The notes beneath the pieces were generated by a model, which saw only the letters and a program-made list of their open reading frames with translations, did not search any database and had not been told where the DNA came from. From positions 9,171,001-9,235,000 of the forward strand of contig NZ_CP108529.1 in the NCBI RefSeq assembly GCF_036002945.1: a stretch of 64,000 nucleotides of DNA. The letters run 5' to 3'. Within the stretch, counting starts at the first letter, position 1. Every line of letters begins with the position of its first letter. A program made the position numbers and the translations under genes. This document shows positions 8,705 to 17,894 of this stretch, in pieces. This DNA is from Streptomyces sp. NBC_01224 (GTDB lineage: Bacteria > Actinomycetota > Actinomycetes > Streptomycetales > Streptomycetaceae).

Positions 8705-9901
8705 TTAGAAGCGCCCGCGCATATGGGTCGGCATCAGCGTGTGCTCCTCCAGGGGCGCGTTCTGCGGGGTGGCGGGGGCACGCATGTAGACGTGCCGGCC
8801 GTCGGTGATGTTGACGTGGCCGCCGTGGATGCCGAACAGCCCGGCCTCGCGGACGGCGGTCTCGTCGGCGACCGGCAGCGGCGCGCCCTGCATGTCGGCC
8901 GGTACATCGACATCGAAGTAGTCCAGGAGCGTCGGCGCCAGATCGATCGTCTGGACCAGTGCCTGCCGGTGCTCGCCCGCCACCTGCGCCCGGGGATCCC
9001 ACACGAACAGCGGCAGCCGGACCAACTCGTTGTACCAGGGCTGGACGCTCTTGCCCCACCAGCCCTTCTCGCCGAGCAACAGGCCGTGATCGGTGTTGAC
9101 GATCAGCAGCGTGTCGTCCCACAGGCCGAGCTCGTCCATGGCGTCCAGGACGCGCCCGAGGGAGCGGTCGCACATCGACAGCAGCGCCGCGTACTCGTAG
9201 CGGGCGTGCTCGACCTGGTCGTCGGTCTGTGTCACGCGGGCGTAGTCGGGCCAGTCGAAGTGGGGGCCGCTGTAGTCGTGCGGGTAGAGGCCCTTGTACT
9301 GCTGGTGGCTGAAGAACGGCTCGTGCGGGTCGAACGTCTCGATCTGCACGAACCAGCGGTCCTCCGCCCGGTTGGTATGAAGGAACTCCAGTCCGGCGTC
9401 GAACGTCAGGCTCTGCGGGTGGTGGTCCTCGGTCGGCATGTACGCGCGATTCACCCAGTCCTGTCGGAAGCCCTCCGAGCGAAGCCGCTTCAGGTTCTCC
9501 GGGATCGGAGGGTCCGCCACATGGCCCTTCCACGGATCGCCTTCCTGGCCACGAAAGAACTCCCAGGTGTTGTAGCGGCCGTGGTAGGTGGCTCCGCCGT
9601 CCTCCCAGTAGTGCGGGTGGTCACTGACCAGGTGCGTGTACACACCGTTCTGCTTGAGCAGTTCGGGCATGGAGTCATCGAACGGCTCCAGCGGACCCCA
9701 GCTGCGGTGCAGGAAGTTGTAGCGGCCGGTGTGGATCTCGCGGCGGGCAGGCATGCACGGCATCGATCCCGCATAGGCGTTGTCGAAGGCCACCGTGCGC
9801 TCGGCGAGCCGGGCGAAGTTGGGGGCGTGCGTCCAGTCACCTCCGTACGGCGGCAGCATGTGCCGGTTGAGGCTGTCGAACATCACCATGATCGCCTTCA
9901 T
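8705..9901 (-). CDS. Sulfatase, C-terminally truncated by an in-frame stop
   Basis: An arylsulfatase-type hydrolase of 398 residues as it stands. The formylglycine motif is C49-M-P-A-R53 within GSMPCMPARREIHTGR; D9 (MVMFDSLNRH) is a metal ligand candidate, and NTDHGLLLGEKGWWGKS is the second conserved sulfatase block. The ATG has GAGGAG about 14 bases upstream. The reading frame ends after HMRGRF, but homologous sequence continues past the stop (see 8454-8704), so about 80 C-terminal residues are lost. The alkaline-phosphatase-like core is complete. Operon context with FGE, MFS and glycosidases indicates a sulfated glycan or glycoside as substrate. It has no signal peptide. Confidence 0.85.
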   Translation of the reverse strand: MKAIMVMFDSLNRHMLPPYGGDWTHAPNFARLAERTVAFDNAYAGSMPCMPARREIHTGRYNFLHRSWGPLEPFDDSMPELLKQNGVYTHLVSDHPHYWEDGGATYHGRYNTWEFFRGQEGDPWKGHVADPPIPENLKRLRSEGFRQDWVNRAYMPTEDHHPQSLTFDAGLEFLHTNRAEDRWFVQIETFDPHEPFFSHQQYKGLYPHDYSGPHFDWPDYARVTQTDDQVEHARYEYAALLSMCDRSLGRVLDAMDELGLWDDTLLIVNTDHGLLLGEKGWWGKSVQPWYNELVRLPLFVWDPRAQVAGEHRQALVQTIDLAPTLLDYFDVDVPADMQGAPLPVADETAVREAGLFGIHGGHVNITDGRHVYMRAPATPQNAPLEEHTLMPTHMRGRF

Positions 9902-10033
9902 GACGAGGGCGGCTCCTCTCGTGCGGGTGCGGGGAAACGTGCTTTGGGCTGACGGGAGGCGGCGGTGTCAGGTCCGCCGCCTCCCGGGACTGGGGCGGAC
10001 TGTCGGCGGTCGGCGCTTGCCCCGCCGGGCATC

Positions 10034-10573
10034 TCAGGCCGCGGCAGGCAGGATGCGGCTGCGTCCGACGGCACCGAGCCAGGCGGCGGAGGGCTCGGGG
10101 GTGCGGGTGAAGGTCCTGTGGTCGACGGCGATGAGGCCGAACGTCGGCTCGTAGCGGCCCCATTCGTCCGAACCGGTGGCGGCCCAGCCGCCACGCTCCA
10201 TGAACCAGCGGGGGGCGGCGAAGTGATGCAGCGTCACCATGGGTCGCAGGCCGCGCTCGATGGCACCTTCGACCATGCGCCGGTAGTGGGCGACCGCGGC
10301 ACGGGAGTACTCACCCGGTGCCGGTTCGATACGTGCCCACTCGATGCTGAACCGGTAGTCGGTGAAGCCGAGTGCGGCGAGGAGATCCATGTCCTCGGGC
10401 CAGCGGTGGTAGCTGTCGCAGGCGTCACCGCTGGATTCCTTGATGAAGTCGATGCCGCTGTGCTCGAAGGCCCACCAGTCGCTGTTGGTGTTGCCGCCCT
10501 CGGTCTGGTGCGCGGAAGTGGAGGCCCCCCACAGGAAGCTGTCGGGCAGGCGTCGATCGGTACTCGTGATCAG
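10034..10573 (-). pseudogene. GH1 beta-glucosidase with large internal deletion and no normal start codon
   Basis: The frame opens with family 1 glycosidase N-terminal sequence (LPDSFLWGASTSAHQTEGG, LGFTDYRFSIEWARIEP, VTLHHFAAPRWF), then jumps at about 10170 from GGWAATGSD to EWGRYEPTFGLIAVD, which belongs at the GH1 C-terminus. About 250 residues, with the acid/base NEP and nucleophile ENG segments, are missing. No ATG, GTG or TTG begins the frame: an AGGAAAG site is followed by CTG where a start is expected. It lies in the operon between GH3 and sulfatase. It cannot be catalytically active. Confidence 0.8.
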
Positions 10574-10612
10574 GTGCTTTCCTGGGGACGGGTAAGGGCG
10601 CGATGGGCGAGG

Positions 10613-11849
10613 TCAACGGGGCTGAGGGAGAGTTCCGTCGGCGGCGGCGACCAGCGCGGAGATGTGCTCGTGCGTGACGCCGGCGAGGAACGACGGCACT
10701 CGGGCCAGCGGCAACGAGGCGGCCATGGCGGAGATCTCGGAGGCGTCCAAGGACACGGGCACAGGGGAGTCGTCCAGGTCGGCTGCCATGGCCGCGGTGA
10801 GCAGCGGGCCTCCGACCGGGTCGGCCAGCCACTCGCCGATCGTCGACTCGGCGGTGAGCCGGCGCGGGCGTGCCGTGCCGTCGCAGCGCACGCGGGCCCG
10901 GAGGCGCACATCGCGGGAGGAGGCCCCGATCCGCAGCTCGAACTCACCCGGATCGACCGTCCATCCGCCGTCGCGCGGCGACCAGTAGGAGAAGGACCGC
11001 TCATGCAGACCGAGCGTTACGCGGGCACTCCCGCCCGGCTCCAGGAACACCTTCTCGAACGCCTTCAGCTCCTGGACGGGTCGGCGCAGCCGCGACACGG
11101 GCTGGTGCACGTAGAGCTGCGCGACCTCCGCTCCGGCTCGCGATCCGGTGTTGGTCACGGTGAAGGAGGCTGCGAAGCGGTTCGGGCCCGTCTCGGTCAC
11201 GTCGAGATCGCTGTACGAGAAGGCGGTGAAGCTCAGGCCGTGGCCGAAGGGATAGGCGACCGCCCTGCCGAGAGTGTCGTAGGAGCGGTAGCCGACGAAC
11301 AGGCCCTCGCCGTGGTGAACGTGGCCGTCGCCGCCGGGGAAGTGGAGATGGGAGGGAGAGTCCTCCAGGCGCAGCGGAACGGTCTCGGTGAGCCGTCCGG
11401 AGGGATTGGCGATGCCGAACAGCAGGTCGGCCAGGGCCGATCCACCGGCCTGGCCCAGCAGCCAGCCCTCAAGGACCGCAGCGGTCTTGTCCTGCCAGGG
11501 GTTCATCTGCACGGTGGCGCCGTTGGACAGTACGACAACGATGCTCGCGCCGACCTCTGCGACGGCGTTCAGCAGCGCGAGCTGGTCGGCGGGCAGGAAG
11601 ATGTCGGTGCGGTCGAAGCCCTCGGACTCGGCCGACTCGGGCAGTCCCAGGAAGAGCAGCACCTGCGTGGCACCGCGCGCGGCTTCCACGGCCTGCTCGA
11701 CGAGTTGCTCGTCGGGGACTCCGTCGAGCGTGAAGCCGGGGGGCGAAGCGGATCCGTGCCGGGTCGCTGACGGCCGCACGGATGGCTTCCAGCGCGTTGT
11801 CCACACGGCTGGGCACCAACATGAGAACTTCCGCCGCCCTGGAATGGGT
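10613..11849 (-). pseudogene. GH3 beta-glycosidase C-terminal part, 5' truncated and frameshifted
   Basis: The long frame below 11740 encodes the GH3 C-terminal alpha/beta domain (FLGLPESAESEGFDRTDIFL, NPSGRLTETVP, VAYPFGHGLSFTAF) and a fibronectin-III-like end domain. Upstream the family sequence continues in two other frames: QGGGSSHV near 11835, then PSRVDNALEAIRAAV to about 11740. That implies two frameshifts. The catalytic N-terminal barrel is gone, replaced at 11850 by an IS630-type transposase fragment. This was probably the first gene of the sulfatase operon. Confidence 0.8.
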
Positions 11850-12158
11850 GGCCTCCCGGGCCAGTTCGGGGGCCGACCAGCGCGCCAGTGGCACGCCGCC
11901 CTCGGCGGGCAACTGCCAGGCCGGCGCGGTCACCTGAGCCCGCTGCAGCGGCGTGAAGGCGCTCGGGCGTCCTGAGCGGCCCCGGTCTGCCACCCCGGCC
12001 AGCCGCTGCTCGGCGAACCGGCCCCGCCACATCCACACGCTGTCCAGGTCCACCCCGACCTGCCGGGCGATGCGCGCGTTGGCCCAGCCGCGTGCGGCCA
12101 GCAGCACGATCTGCGCGCGCACCCGCGCCCGGTACTCGCTTCGGTGGCCCCAGGACAC
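11850..12158 (-). pseudogene. IS630-family transposase N-terminal fragment
   Basis: About 103 residues of the helix-turn-helix half of an IS630-type transposase (RARVRAQIVLLAARGWANAR, DLDSVWMWRGRFAEQRL, GVADRGRSGRPSAF), starting at ATG 12158. It runs straight into GH3 sequence at 11850. The DDE catalytic half is missing, so it cannot transpose. Confidence 0.75.
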
Positions 12159-12436
12159 CTTCTTCAGCCGCTTGTGTTCGGCAGCGGTCAGGAGATCGAG
12201 CGGGCAGCGGCAACGGGCATGGCAGACAGGCCGATCGCGAGAAGTGGATCAAGACAGCGGCAGGCTGCCGTATCCACGACGGCCACGGCGAACCGTCCAT
12301 CCACCGGACACGACATCCAGATCGGGCAGGATGGCCGACATGCCCACACCGCTGAGTCCACCAAGACCTCACTGGCCCAGAGGCTGACCGGCCGTGCCCG
12401 CACCGCCTGGCCGCAGCCGGGCCCGACCGGAAAGTC

Positions 12437-13540
12437 TCAGCTGGTGGCGACCTTCGCGACCAGCTCACTGATCTGATTGACCGCGGCGGAAGGACCGGGG
12501 AAGAACCGATTCTTGGTCAGCGCGAATGAAATGCCGGTCGCCGTGTCGGCATACGCCGCACTGCCTCCCATGCCGGGCATGCCGAAAGCGCTCAGCGTCT
12601 CCTGCGGGTCGGCCCCGGGCCGGCCGAGGTTGTAGCCCAGCGCGCGCGGAATCGGGAAACCAACCATTTGGTCGACATCGGCCGTGGCCAGGGCCGTGAC
12701 CGCACGCAGCCGCTCGTCCGAGACCAGCCGGACACCGTCCACCTCACCAAGCAGCGCGGCGTACATCTTGGCCGCCGCGCGGGCGGACATCGTGCCACCC
12801 GAGGGAATGTCCGAAGTGAGCACCACGGGGCTGTTGCCGTACTTGGCGCTGGGGGTCACGGCGGGCGGCGTGGCCTTGAGCATCGGCATGTCGGCGGGCA
12901 CCGCTGCCATCATCGCGGCGGTACCGGGCGCCTCCTCGAGTCGGGCGAGCCGGCCGAGCTCGGACTCCGGGACGCCGAAGAACAGCTCGTCGGCGATGCC
13001 CAACGGAGCCGCCACCTCCTGCCTGAGTACCTGCGAGATCGGCTTGCCGGTGGCCCGGCGCACGATTTCGCCCATCACGAAGCCCCAGGTCATCGCGTGG
13101 TAGCCGGTCTTGGTCCCGGGCTCCCACCAGGGCTCGGAATCGGCGATCAGGCTACACATCCTGTCCCAATCAGCCAGGTCCTGCACTGTGAGGTCGGACG
13201 GCACTGCCGGGACGCCGATGGAGTGGGTCAGAGCGTGGCGGATGGTCGCCTTCTTCTTGCCGTGGGCACCGAACTCGGGCCAGAGCTCCACGATCGGCGT
13301 GTCATAGTCAAGGGCACCGCGGTCTGCGAGCACGTGCACCACCGTCGCAGTCACACCCTTGCCGGTGGAGGCGCTGTAGAACGGGATGTCCGAGGCGACC
13401 GGACGGCCGCTGTCCGGATCGGCGACACCCGCCACCGCGTCCACCACCAGCTCACCGTGCTGGTACACCGCGACCTGGATACCCAGCTCGGCGCCCGACT
13501 CCACCAGCTGGTCAATGGCCTGTTGCACAAGCTTCTGCAT
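12437..13540 (-). CDS. Serine hydrolase of the beta-lactamase/class C (EstB-like) family
   Basis: A 367-residue beta-lactamase-fold enzyme without a signal peptide. The SxxK motif is S58-T-G-K61 in FYSASTGKGV; the tyrosine motif region is TGYHAMTWGFVMGEIV; a glycine-rich GMPGMGGSAAYAD lies near the C-terminus. This pattern fits cytoplasmic EstB-type esterases and beta-lactamase homologues rather than true penicillinases. ATG 13540 is preceded by GAGAGGGA; a longer open frame upstream lacks family similarity. It is monocistronic and flanked by remnants. The substrate is unknown, probably an ester or lactone. Confidence 0.88.
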   Translation of the reverse strand: MQKLVQQAIDQLVESGAELGIQVAVYQHGELVVDAVAGVADPDSGRPVASDIPFYSASTGKGVTATVVHVLADRGALDYDTPIVELWPEFGAHGKKKATIRHALTHSIGVPAVPSDLTVQDLADWDRMCSLIADSEPWWEPGTKTGYHAMTWGFVMGEIVRRATGKPISQVLRQEVAAPLGIADELFFGVPESELGRLARLEEAPGTAAMMAAVPADMPMLKATPPAVTPSAKYGNSPVVLTSDIPSGGTMSARAAAKMYAALLGEVDGVRLVSDERLRAVTALATADVDQMVGFPIPRALGYNLGRPGADPQETLSAFGMPGMGGSAAYADTATGISFALTKNRFFPGPSAAVNQISELVAKVATS

Positions 13541-13639
13541 GATGTTCCCTCTCGATCTTTGGCTGCGGCGCTTGCCGGCACCGTTCACCCAGGAGTCGGT
13601 ACCAACGGTGAGATCTCGACATCTGCACAGCACTACTCG

Positions 13640-13830
13640 GCGCTGCCCGACCACCAGGCTGGCCAAGCTCGGGATGATCTGGGACGAGAACCCGAACGAA
13701 TGGGCGCATGCGCCCGCCCATTCGCGGCCCGCACCGGCCACCCGGCCATCTCCACCGCACGGCGGGGGCCCGGCGGCGTCAGCATCGGCCGGACGCTTCA
13801 ATCCGGCCGCCGGCGGCCACTCTGCTGGCC
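13640..13830 (+). pseudogene. Helicase-associated (HA) domain remnant
   Basis: Frame 3 reads LAKLGMIWDENPNEWA and frame 2 then continues as GHPAISTARRGPGGVSIGR. Together they resemble one HA repeat of the large Streptomyces helicase-associated proteins. It is a short, frameshifted fragment and the identification is tentative. Confidence 0.4.
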
Positions 13831-13909
13831 CGGGATTCGAGGTACGTTCCTCCGCCCTCAAACTTGCGCCGTCGTTGGCCGGGGGGAGCTTCCCCGGGAG
13901 GGGACTGCG

Positions 13910-14314
13910 TCAACGCGTGCACCCGCGCGCACGCTCCTGGGGCAGCGAGATGAACTCCAGCAGGTCCTCTGTCAGGGGAAGGTTGGGTTCGGCGTCGATG
14001 CCCAGCCCCACGAACGTGGAGGAGCGGCCCATGGCGGCGGCCCGGAACCCGGGACAGTGGGTCAAGCTGCCGACGATGCCATCGGGCCACAGCGGTTCAC
14101 CGCGCACGCCCGACAGAACGGGCGCCGGCGGCACGCCCAGTTCTCTCATGGCGCGGCGCGCACACATGTGGACGTTTGCGTATTCTTGCCGACGCTTCGA
14201 CCGGGCGCTCGCGACAGCGGCGGCCTCCTGCGGGTACAGGGCGGTCAGCGCCGCGTCGTAGTCAACGAACGTGCTGCCCGTGCCGACGGGCGAAGGCAAT
14301 AACTCGTCGATCAC
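13910..14314 (-). pseudogene. 4'-phosphopantetheinyl transferase, N-terminal fragment
   Basis: 134 residues from GTG 14314 match the first half of an EntD/Sfp-type PPTase: RAMRELGVPPAPVLSG, GEPLWPDGIVGSLTHC, and the Mg2+-binding GIDAEPN (GxDxE). It breaks off after SLPQERARG; the expected FSAKESVYKAW block with the catalytic Glu/Lys is absent. Normal length is about 230 residues. PPTases activate carrier proteins such as the two in the polyketide synthase 5.6 kb away, but this copy should be inactive. Confidence 0.8.
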
Positions 14315-14369
14315 AACAACACCCCACGTTCAGGCCCTCGTTCCCGGACTTTTCTCCCACGCGCCGCGC

Positions 14370-15062
14370 TCACAGCGATCGGGCGAGCCTGAACCCGAGG
14401 TCGTCGATGGCGAGGGTCGGGTGGCTCTTGCGGCGGCACGACGCCCGGCACCCCCGGGGCTCGTCGAAGAAGCCGCCGCCGCGGAAGACGCGGTACGGGC
14501 CGTAGACCCGGGGGTCGTAGACGTCCCAGCACCACTCCCAGACATTGCCGATCATGTCGTGGAGGCCCCACGCGTTCGGCTCCCGCATCGCGATGTCGTG
14601 CAGCTTGCCCCCGGAGTTCCCGCGGTACCACGCGATCTCGTCCAGCTCTCCGTAGCGGACGTCCGAACTCCCGGCCCGGCAGGCGAACTCCCATTCCGCC
14701 TCGGACGGAAGGCGGTAGCCGTCGGCTGCCCAGTCGCAGACCACGTCCTCCGCGTCGCGGCTGTCGCCCATCGAGTAGCAGGGATCGAGCCCGGCCGCCT
14801 GCGAGAACAGGTTGCAGAACCGGACGGCGTCCTTCCATGAGACCTCGGTCATCGGCGTTCGAGGCCCCGCAGAGCTCTCCGGCGCCTCGCCCAGCACAGC
14901 GGCATACAGCTCGCGGGTGACCGGACTCGGCGCCAACTGGAAAACGGCAACCTCGGCCTTCCAGTCCGTCATCGTGCCCTCGTCCCGCAGCACGATCTCT
15001 CCGGCGGGCAGGTCGATCATGGGAGCCGCGGTCAACCGGCGCAGCGTTGATTCATGGCTCAT
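14370..15062 (-). CDS. FGE/SUMF1-like protein lacking the first catalytic cysteine
   Basis: A 230-residue single-domain FGE-sulfatase fold protein: MIDLPAGEIVLRD, TEVSWKDAVRFCNLFSQAAG, YRLPSEAEWEFACRAG, LHDMIGNVWEWCWDVYDPRV and C-terminal DDLGFRLARS. In canonical FGEs the end motif is RGGSxxC....C. Here it reads RGGGFFDEPRGC, so Asp replaces the first copper-ligand Cys while the second position is Cys. It is therefore unlikely to make formylglycine and may be an EgtB/PvdO-type or other member of this fold family. It starts at ATG 15062 with a GGAG about 9 bases upstream. It is shorter than true FGEs. No operon partner is left. Confidence 0.82.
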   Translation of the reverse strand: MSHESTLRRLTAAPMIDLPAGEIVLRDEGTMTDWKAEVAVFQLAPSPVTRELYAAVLGEAPESSAGPRTPMTEVSWKDAVRFCNLFSQAAGLDPCYSMGDSRDAEDVVCDWAADGYRLPSEAEWEFACRAGSSDVRYGELDEIAWYRGNSGGKLHDIAMREPNAWGLHDMIGNVWEWCWDVYDPRVYGPYRVFRGGGFFDEPRGCRASCRRKSHPTLAIDDLGFRLARSL

Positions 15063-15713
15063 CGCAGTCCTACTCCTACACATTCGGTTCGTGGGCTCAA
15101 CGTGCGATTGCCGTCAAGGCACTCGCAGACGTCATTGCGGACTCTCGTCCTGTTCAGCCGGACGACGGGTGCGACCGGGCCGGCACTTTTCGCCGCGTTC
15201 TTCCTGGTCGGCCACGAACCACACCTGGTTGCCAGCACTCTTGCAGTCTGCCGCACCGGGCACACCCGGGTGGTGCCGAAGGATCTTTTTGGGCCGGGTC
15301 ATCGCGCTGCGACCCGGCGCAGGTGTCAAGAGCCTGTCCCGCATTCGGTGGTGACCCAGGGCCGTGAGGGTCGCTGACACCTGTGTGAGCGACGCCAACC
15401 GTGTCCCACGCGTGGTCGGCGTCGCACCTTCCGCGAGCAGGTGCCCCGGGTCCTGGAGCGATCCCAGCGGCGCACCGCCCGGCCCGACCGGGCAAGTCGC
15501 GTCTGTGGTCGGTGAGTTGGGAGTCCGGGTCGGGACACGTCTGCTTGCGGTGGGCCTGTCTCGTCGTGTCGCGAGGCTGGGCGCCGCGACGGTTCTGCGA
15601 CCTGCGCCGAGGCCGTCCGCCGCGGCGCAGGCCGCCGGTATCCGTGGCACAACCTGTGCGACCGCCCCGTGCGAGGTGACGGCGCACAGCAGCTGCTGGG
15701 CCGTCGTGCTGGA
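15063..15713 (+). other. 650-base stretch without a recognisable gene
   Basis: All six frames are open only in the way high-GC shadows are. I see no start with a convincing ribosome binding site and no family motif. It separates the FGE-like gene from the P450 fragment. Confidence 0.5.
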
Positions 15714-15893
15714 CGCGCCTGTGAGAGCGACCACCACCAGTTCGCCCTCCGGTACGACGACTCCGCCCACCTCGATCGGCTCTGTCGTGAACCGCAGCGA
15801 CGACGTATTGACCGGGCTCTCGTAGCGAAGAAACTCCTCGACCGCCCCGGGCAACAAGGAGCGGTCCGCGCGCAGCGCAGCGAGCTGGTCGCC
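15714..15893 (-). pseudogene. Cytochrome P450 fragment (K-helix region)
   Basis: About 60 residues read DQLAALRADRSLLPGAVEEF, then LRYESPVNTSSLRFTTEP and GGVVVPEGELVVVALTGA. The E-x-x-R of the K helix is E-F-L-R. The heme-binding loop and I helix are absent, and the upstream end abuts IS5-type sequence near 15925. It is a degraded piece of a biosynthetic-type P450. Confidence 0.7.
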
Positions 15894-15924
15894 GTCGGAG
15901 CGGCCCAAAACCGGGCCGAGTCCG

Positions 15925-16365
15925 GTCGACCGTGCCAGACCGGGTTCGAAACACCACGTGATCACCGACGCGCACGGCACCCCACTGGCCATTACGCTCA
16001 CCAGCGGTAACTGCCACGATGTCACCCAGCTGCTGCCTCTCCTCGATGCGATACCGCATATCAAGGGCCGCACCGGCAGACCCCGCCACCGGCCGCGGCA
16101 ACTGTTCGCCGACCGCGGCTACGACTACGACAAGTACCGCCGCCTGCTGTGGAAACGCGGGATCAAGCCCGTCATCGCAGGACGCAGCGTGCCACACGGC
16201 TCCGGCCTCGGCACCGTCCGCTGGGTGGTAGAGCACACGAACGCCTGGATCCACGGCTTCCGCCGCCTACGGATCCGGTGGGAGATCCGCGACGACATTC
16301 ACGAAGCGTTCCTCGAACTGGCCTGCTGCGTGATCACCTACCGACGAGTCAAAGCTCTTTGTTAG
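15925..16365 (+). pseudogene. IS5-family transposase, C-terminal half
   Basis: From about 15925 the frame reads VDRARPGSKHHVITDAHGTP and continues through LFADRGYDYDKYRRLLWKRG to WVVEHTNAWIHGFRRLRIRW, typical of the second half of an IS5-type DDE transposase. The N-terminal half is missing. The stop TAG at 16363-16365 overlaps the end of the IS3 fragment on the other strand, which suggests insertion into that element. Confidence 0.75.
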
Positions 16366-17006
16366 CTCCTCTTGGTCAGACCGCGGCGCCGGATGCGCCG
16401 GCTGTTTCCGGCGATGCCGTGCTCCCGCATGACCCGCTCCACCCGCTTGCGGTTGACCAGCCGGCCTCGCCGGCGCGGTTCGGCGGTGACGCGCGGGACG
16501 CCGTAGTTCCGCCGGGACGCGAGGTGGATCACCGTGATCTCGTGGGCCAGGGCCTCATCCTCCCATTGCCGCGTTTCGCGGGCTTCCCGTCCGGCCACCC
16601 ATGCGTAGGACGTGGAGCGGGCCGTTTTCATCACCTTGCACAGCAGCGTGACGGTGTAGTTCGCCTTCTCCGCGTGGATGAACCGGCATGCCGTGCTCAC
16701 CGGTCGCTCTCCTTCACGAAGAAGGCTGTCGCCTTTTTTCAGGATCTCGATTGTCTTCGCCTGTTCGGCGGTCAGCTTCCGCAGCCGTTTCAGTTCCTCG
16801 TCCCGGTCGTCGGTGGCCCGCGCGGGACCGGGTGCCGGTCCGGTGTCCTGGGCGGCGCGGGCCTTCTTCACCCGCCCCCGCAAGGACTCCGAGCTGACCC
16901 CGAGCTCCCGGGCGACCTCGGTCACCGTCCGGCCCGACGACCGCACGAGTTCGACCGCGTGCCGCTTGTACTCCTCCGAGTACCGCTTCGTGTACTTACT
17001 TCCCAC
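16362..17006 (-). pseudogene. IS3-family transposase, OrfA plus start of OrfB, truncated
   Basis: Starting at GTG 17006: KYTKRYSEEYKRHAVELVRS is the OrfA helix-turn-helix, followed by a leucine-zipper-like EELKRLRKLTAEQAKTIEIL. The same frame then runs into OrfB-like sequence (CRFIHAEKANYTVTLLCKVM, YGVPRVTAEPRRRGRLV). OrfA and OrfB are normally joined by a programmed frameshift, so the uninterrupted frame indicates decay. It ends at the IS5 fragment, before the DDE core. Confidence 0.75.
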
Positions 17007-17085
17007 CTGGCACTGCTTCCTCTGGGCTCTCACGTCCCAGTCTCCAGGTGTCCACGATCAAGGGGAAGCTTTCACCTGCACCGGC

Positions 17086-17887
17086 GTGCTCGATGTCAGC
17101 CGGGCCGCTGCTGAGGCCCGCGCGAAGCTGCTGCTCGAACACCGCGAGCGTCTCGGGACCCGCAGGGGCACTCGCGCCCTGGGGCCTTTCAGGCAGAGCG
17201 TGTTGATCCTGCGCTGGTTCCTGGACGGTACACGGTTGGCTCAACTCGCCCGCGACAACCGGATCTCCGTCCCGACGGTCTACCGATACCTCCACGAAGG
17301 GCTGACCGTGCTCGCCGACCATGCCCCAGACCTGTCCACCGCACTGGAGCGCGCGGCCGCGGCCGGCTTTACACACCTCAACCTCGACGGCACCGTCATC
17401 CGTACCGATCGCGTTGCCGTCCCCGGCCCGAACAAGGCCGACCTGTGGTGGTCGGGCAAGCACAAGCACCACGGCGGCAACGTCCAGGTCATTTCCGCAC
17501 CCGACGGCTGACCGCTCTGGGTCTCGCCGGTCCGGCCCGGCCGCGAGCACGACACCACCTGCGCCCGTACCCACAGCGTGATCGCCACCCTGAACCGGCT
17601 TGCCGACACCCTCGACATCCCCACCCCGACCGACCTCGGCTACCAGGACGCCGGAGCCGGCCTCCGCCACCCAGTTAAAAAGACCCAAGGGCAGCGAACT
17701 CACCGACGAGGCCAAGGCGTTCAACTCCGTGATCCGAGGCGTCCACGGCGTGGCCGAACGCGCCAACGCCCTGCTCAAGGTGACCTTCAAAGCTCTACGC
17801 AGGGTCAGCCTCGACCCCAAGGCGATCACCCGGATCACCCGCGCCGCCCTCGTCCTGCTCCAGATGGAACACGGCCGCGCCAGCTGA
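17086..17887 (+). pseudogene. IS5-type transposase with nonsense mutation and frameshift
   Basis: Frame 1 runs VLDVSRAAAEARAKLLLEHR through FRQSVLILRWFLDGTRLAQL, TVYRYLHEGLTVLADHAPDL and HKHHGGNVQVISAPDG. A TGA at 17509-17511 sits where homologues have Trp (DGWPLW). The same frame continues with PLWVSPVRPGREHDTTCA, then the sequence shifts to frame 2 near 17670 (RPKGSELTDEAKAFNSVIRG, GVAERANALLKVTFKALRR) to the stop at 17887. It is a nearly full-length element gene with two lesions. Confidence 0.75.
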
Positions 17888-17894
17888 ACGAAGA

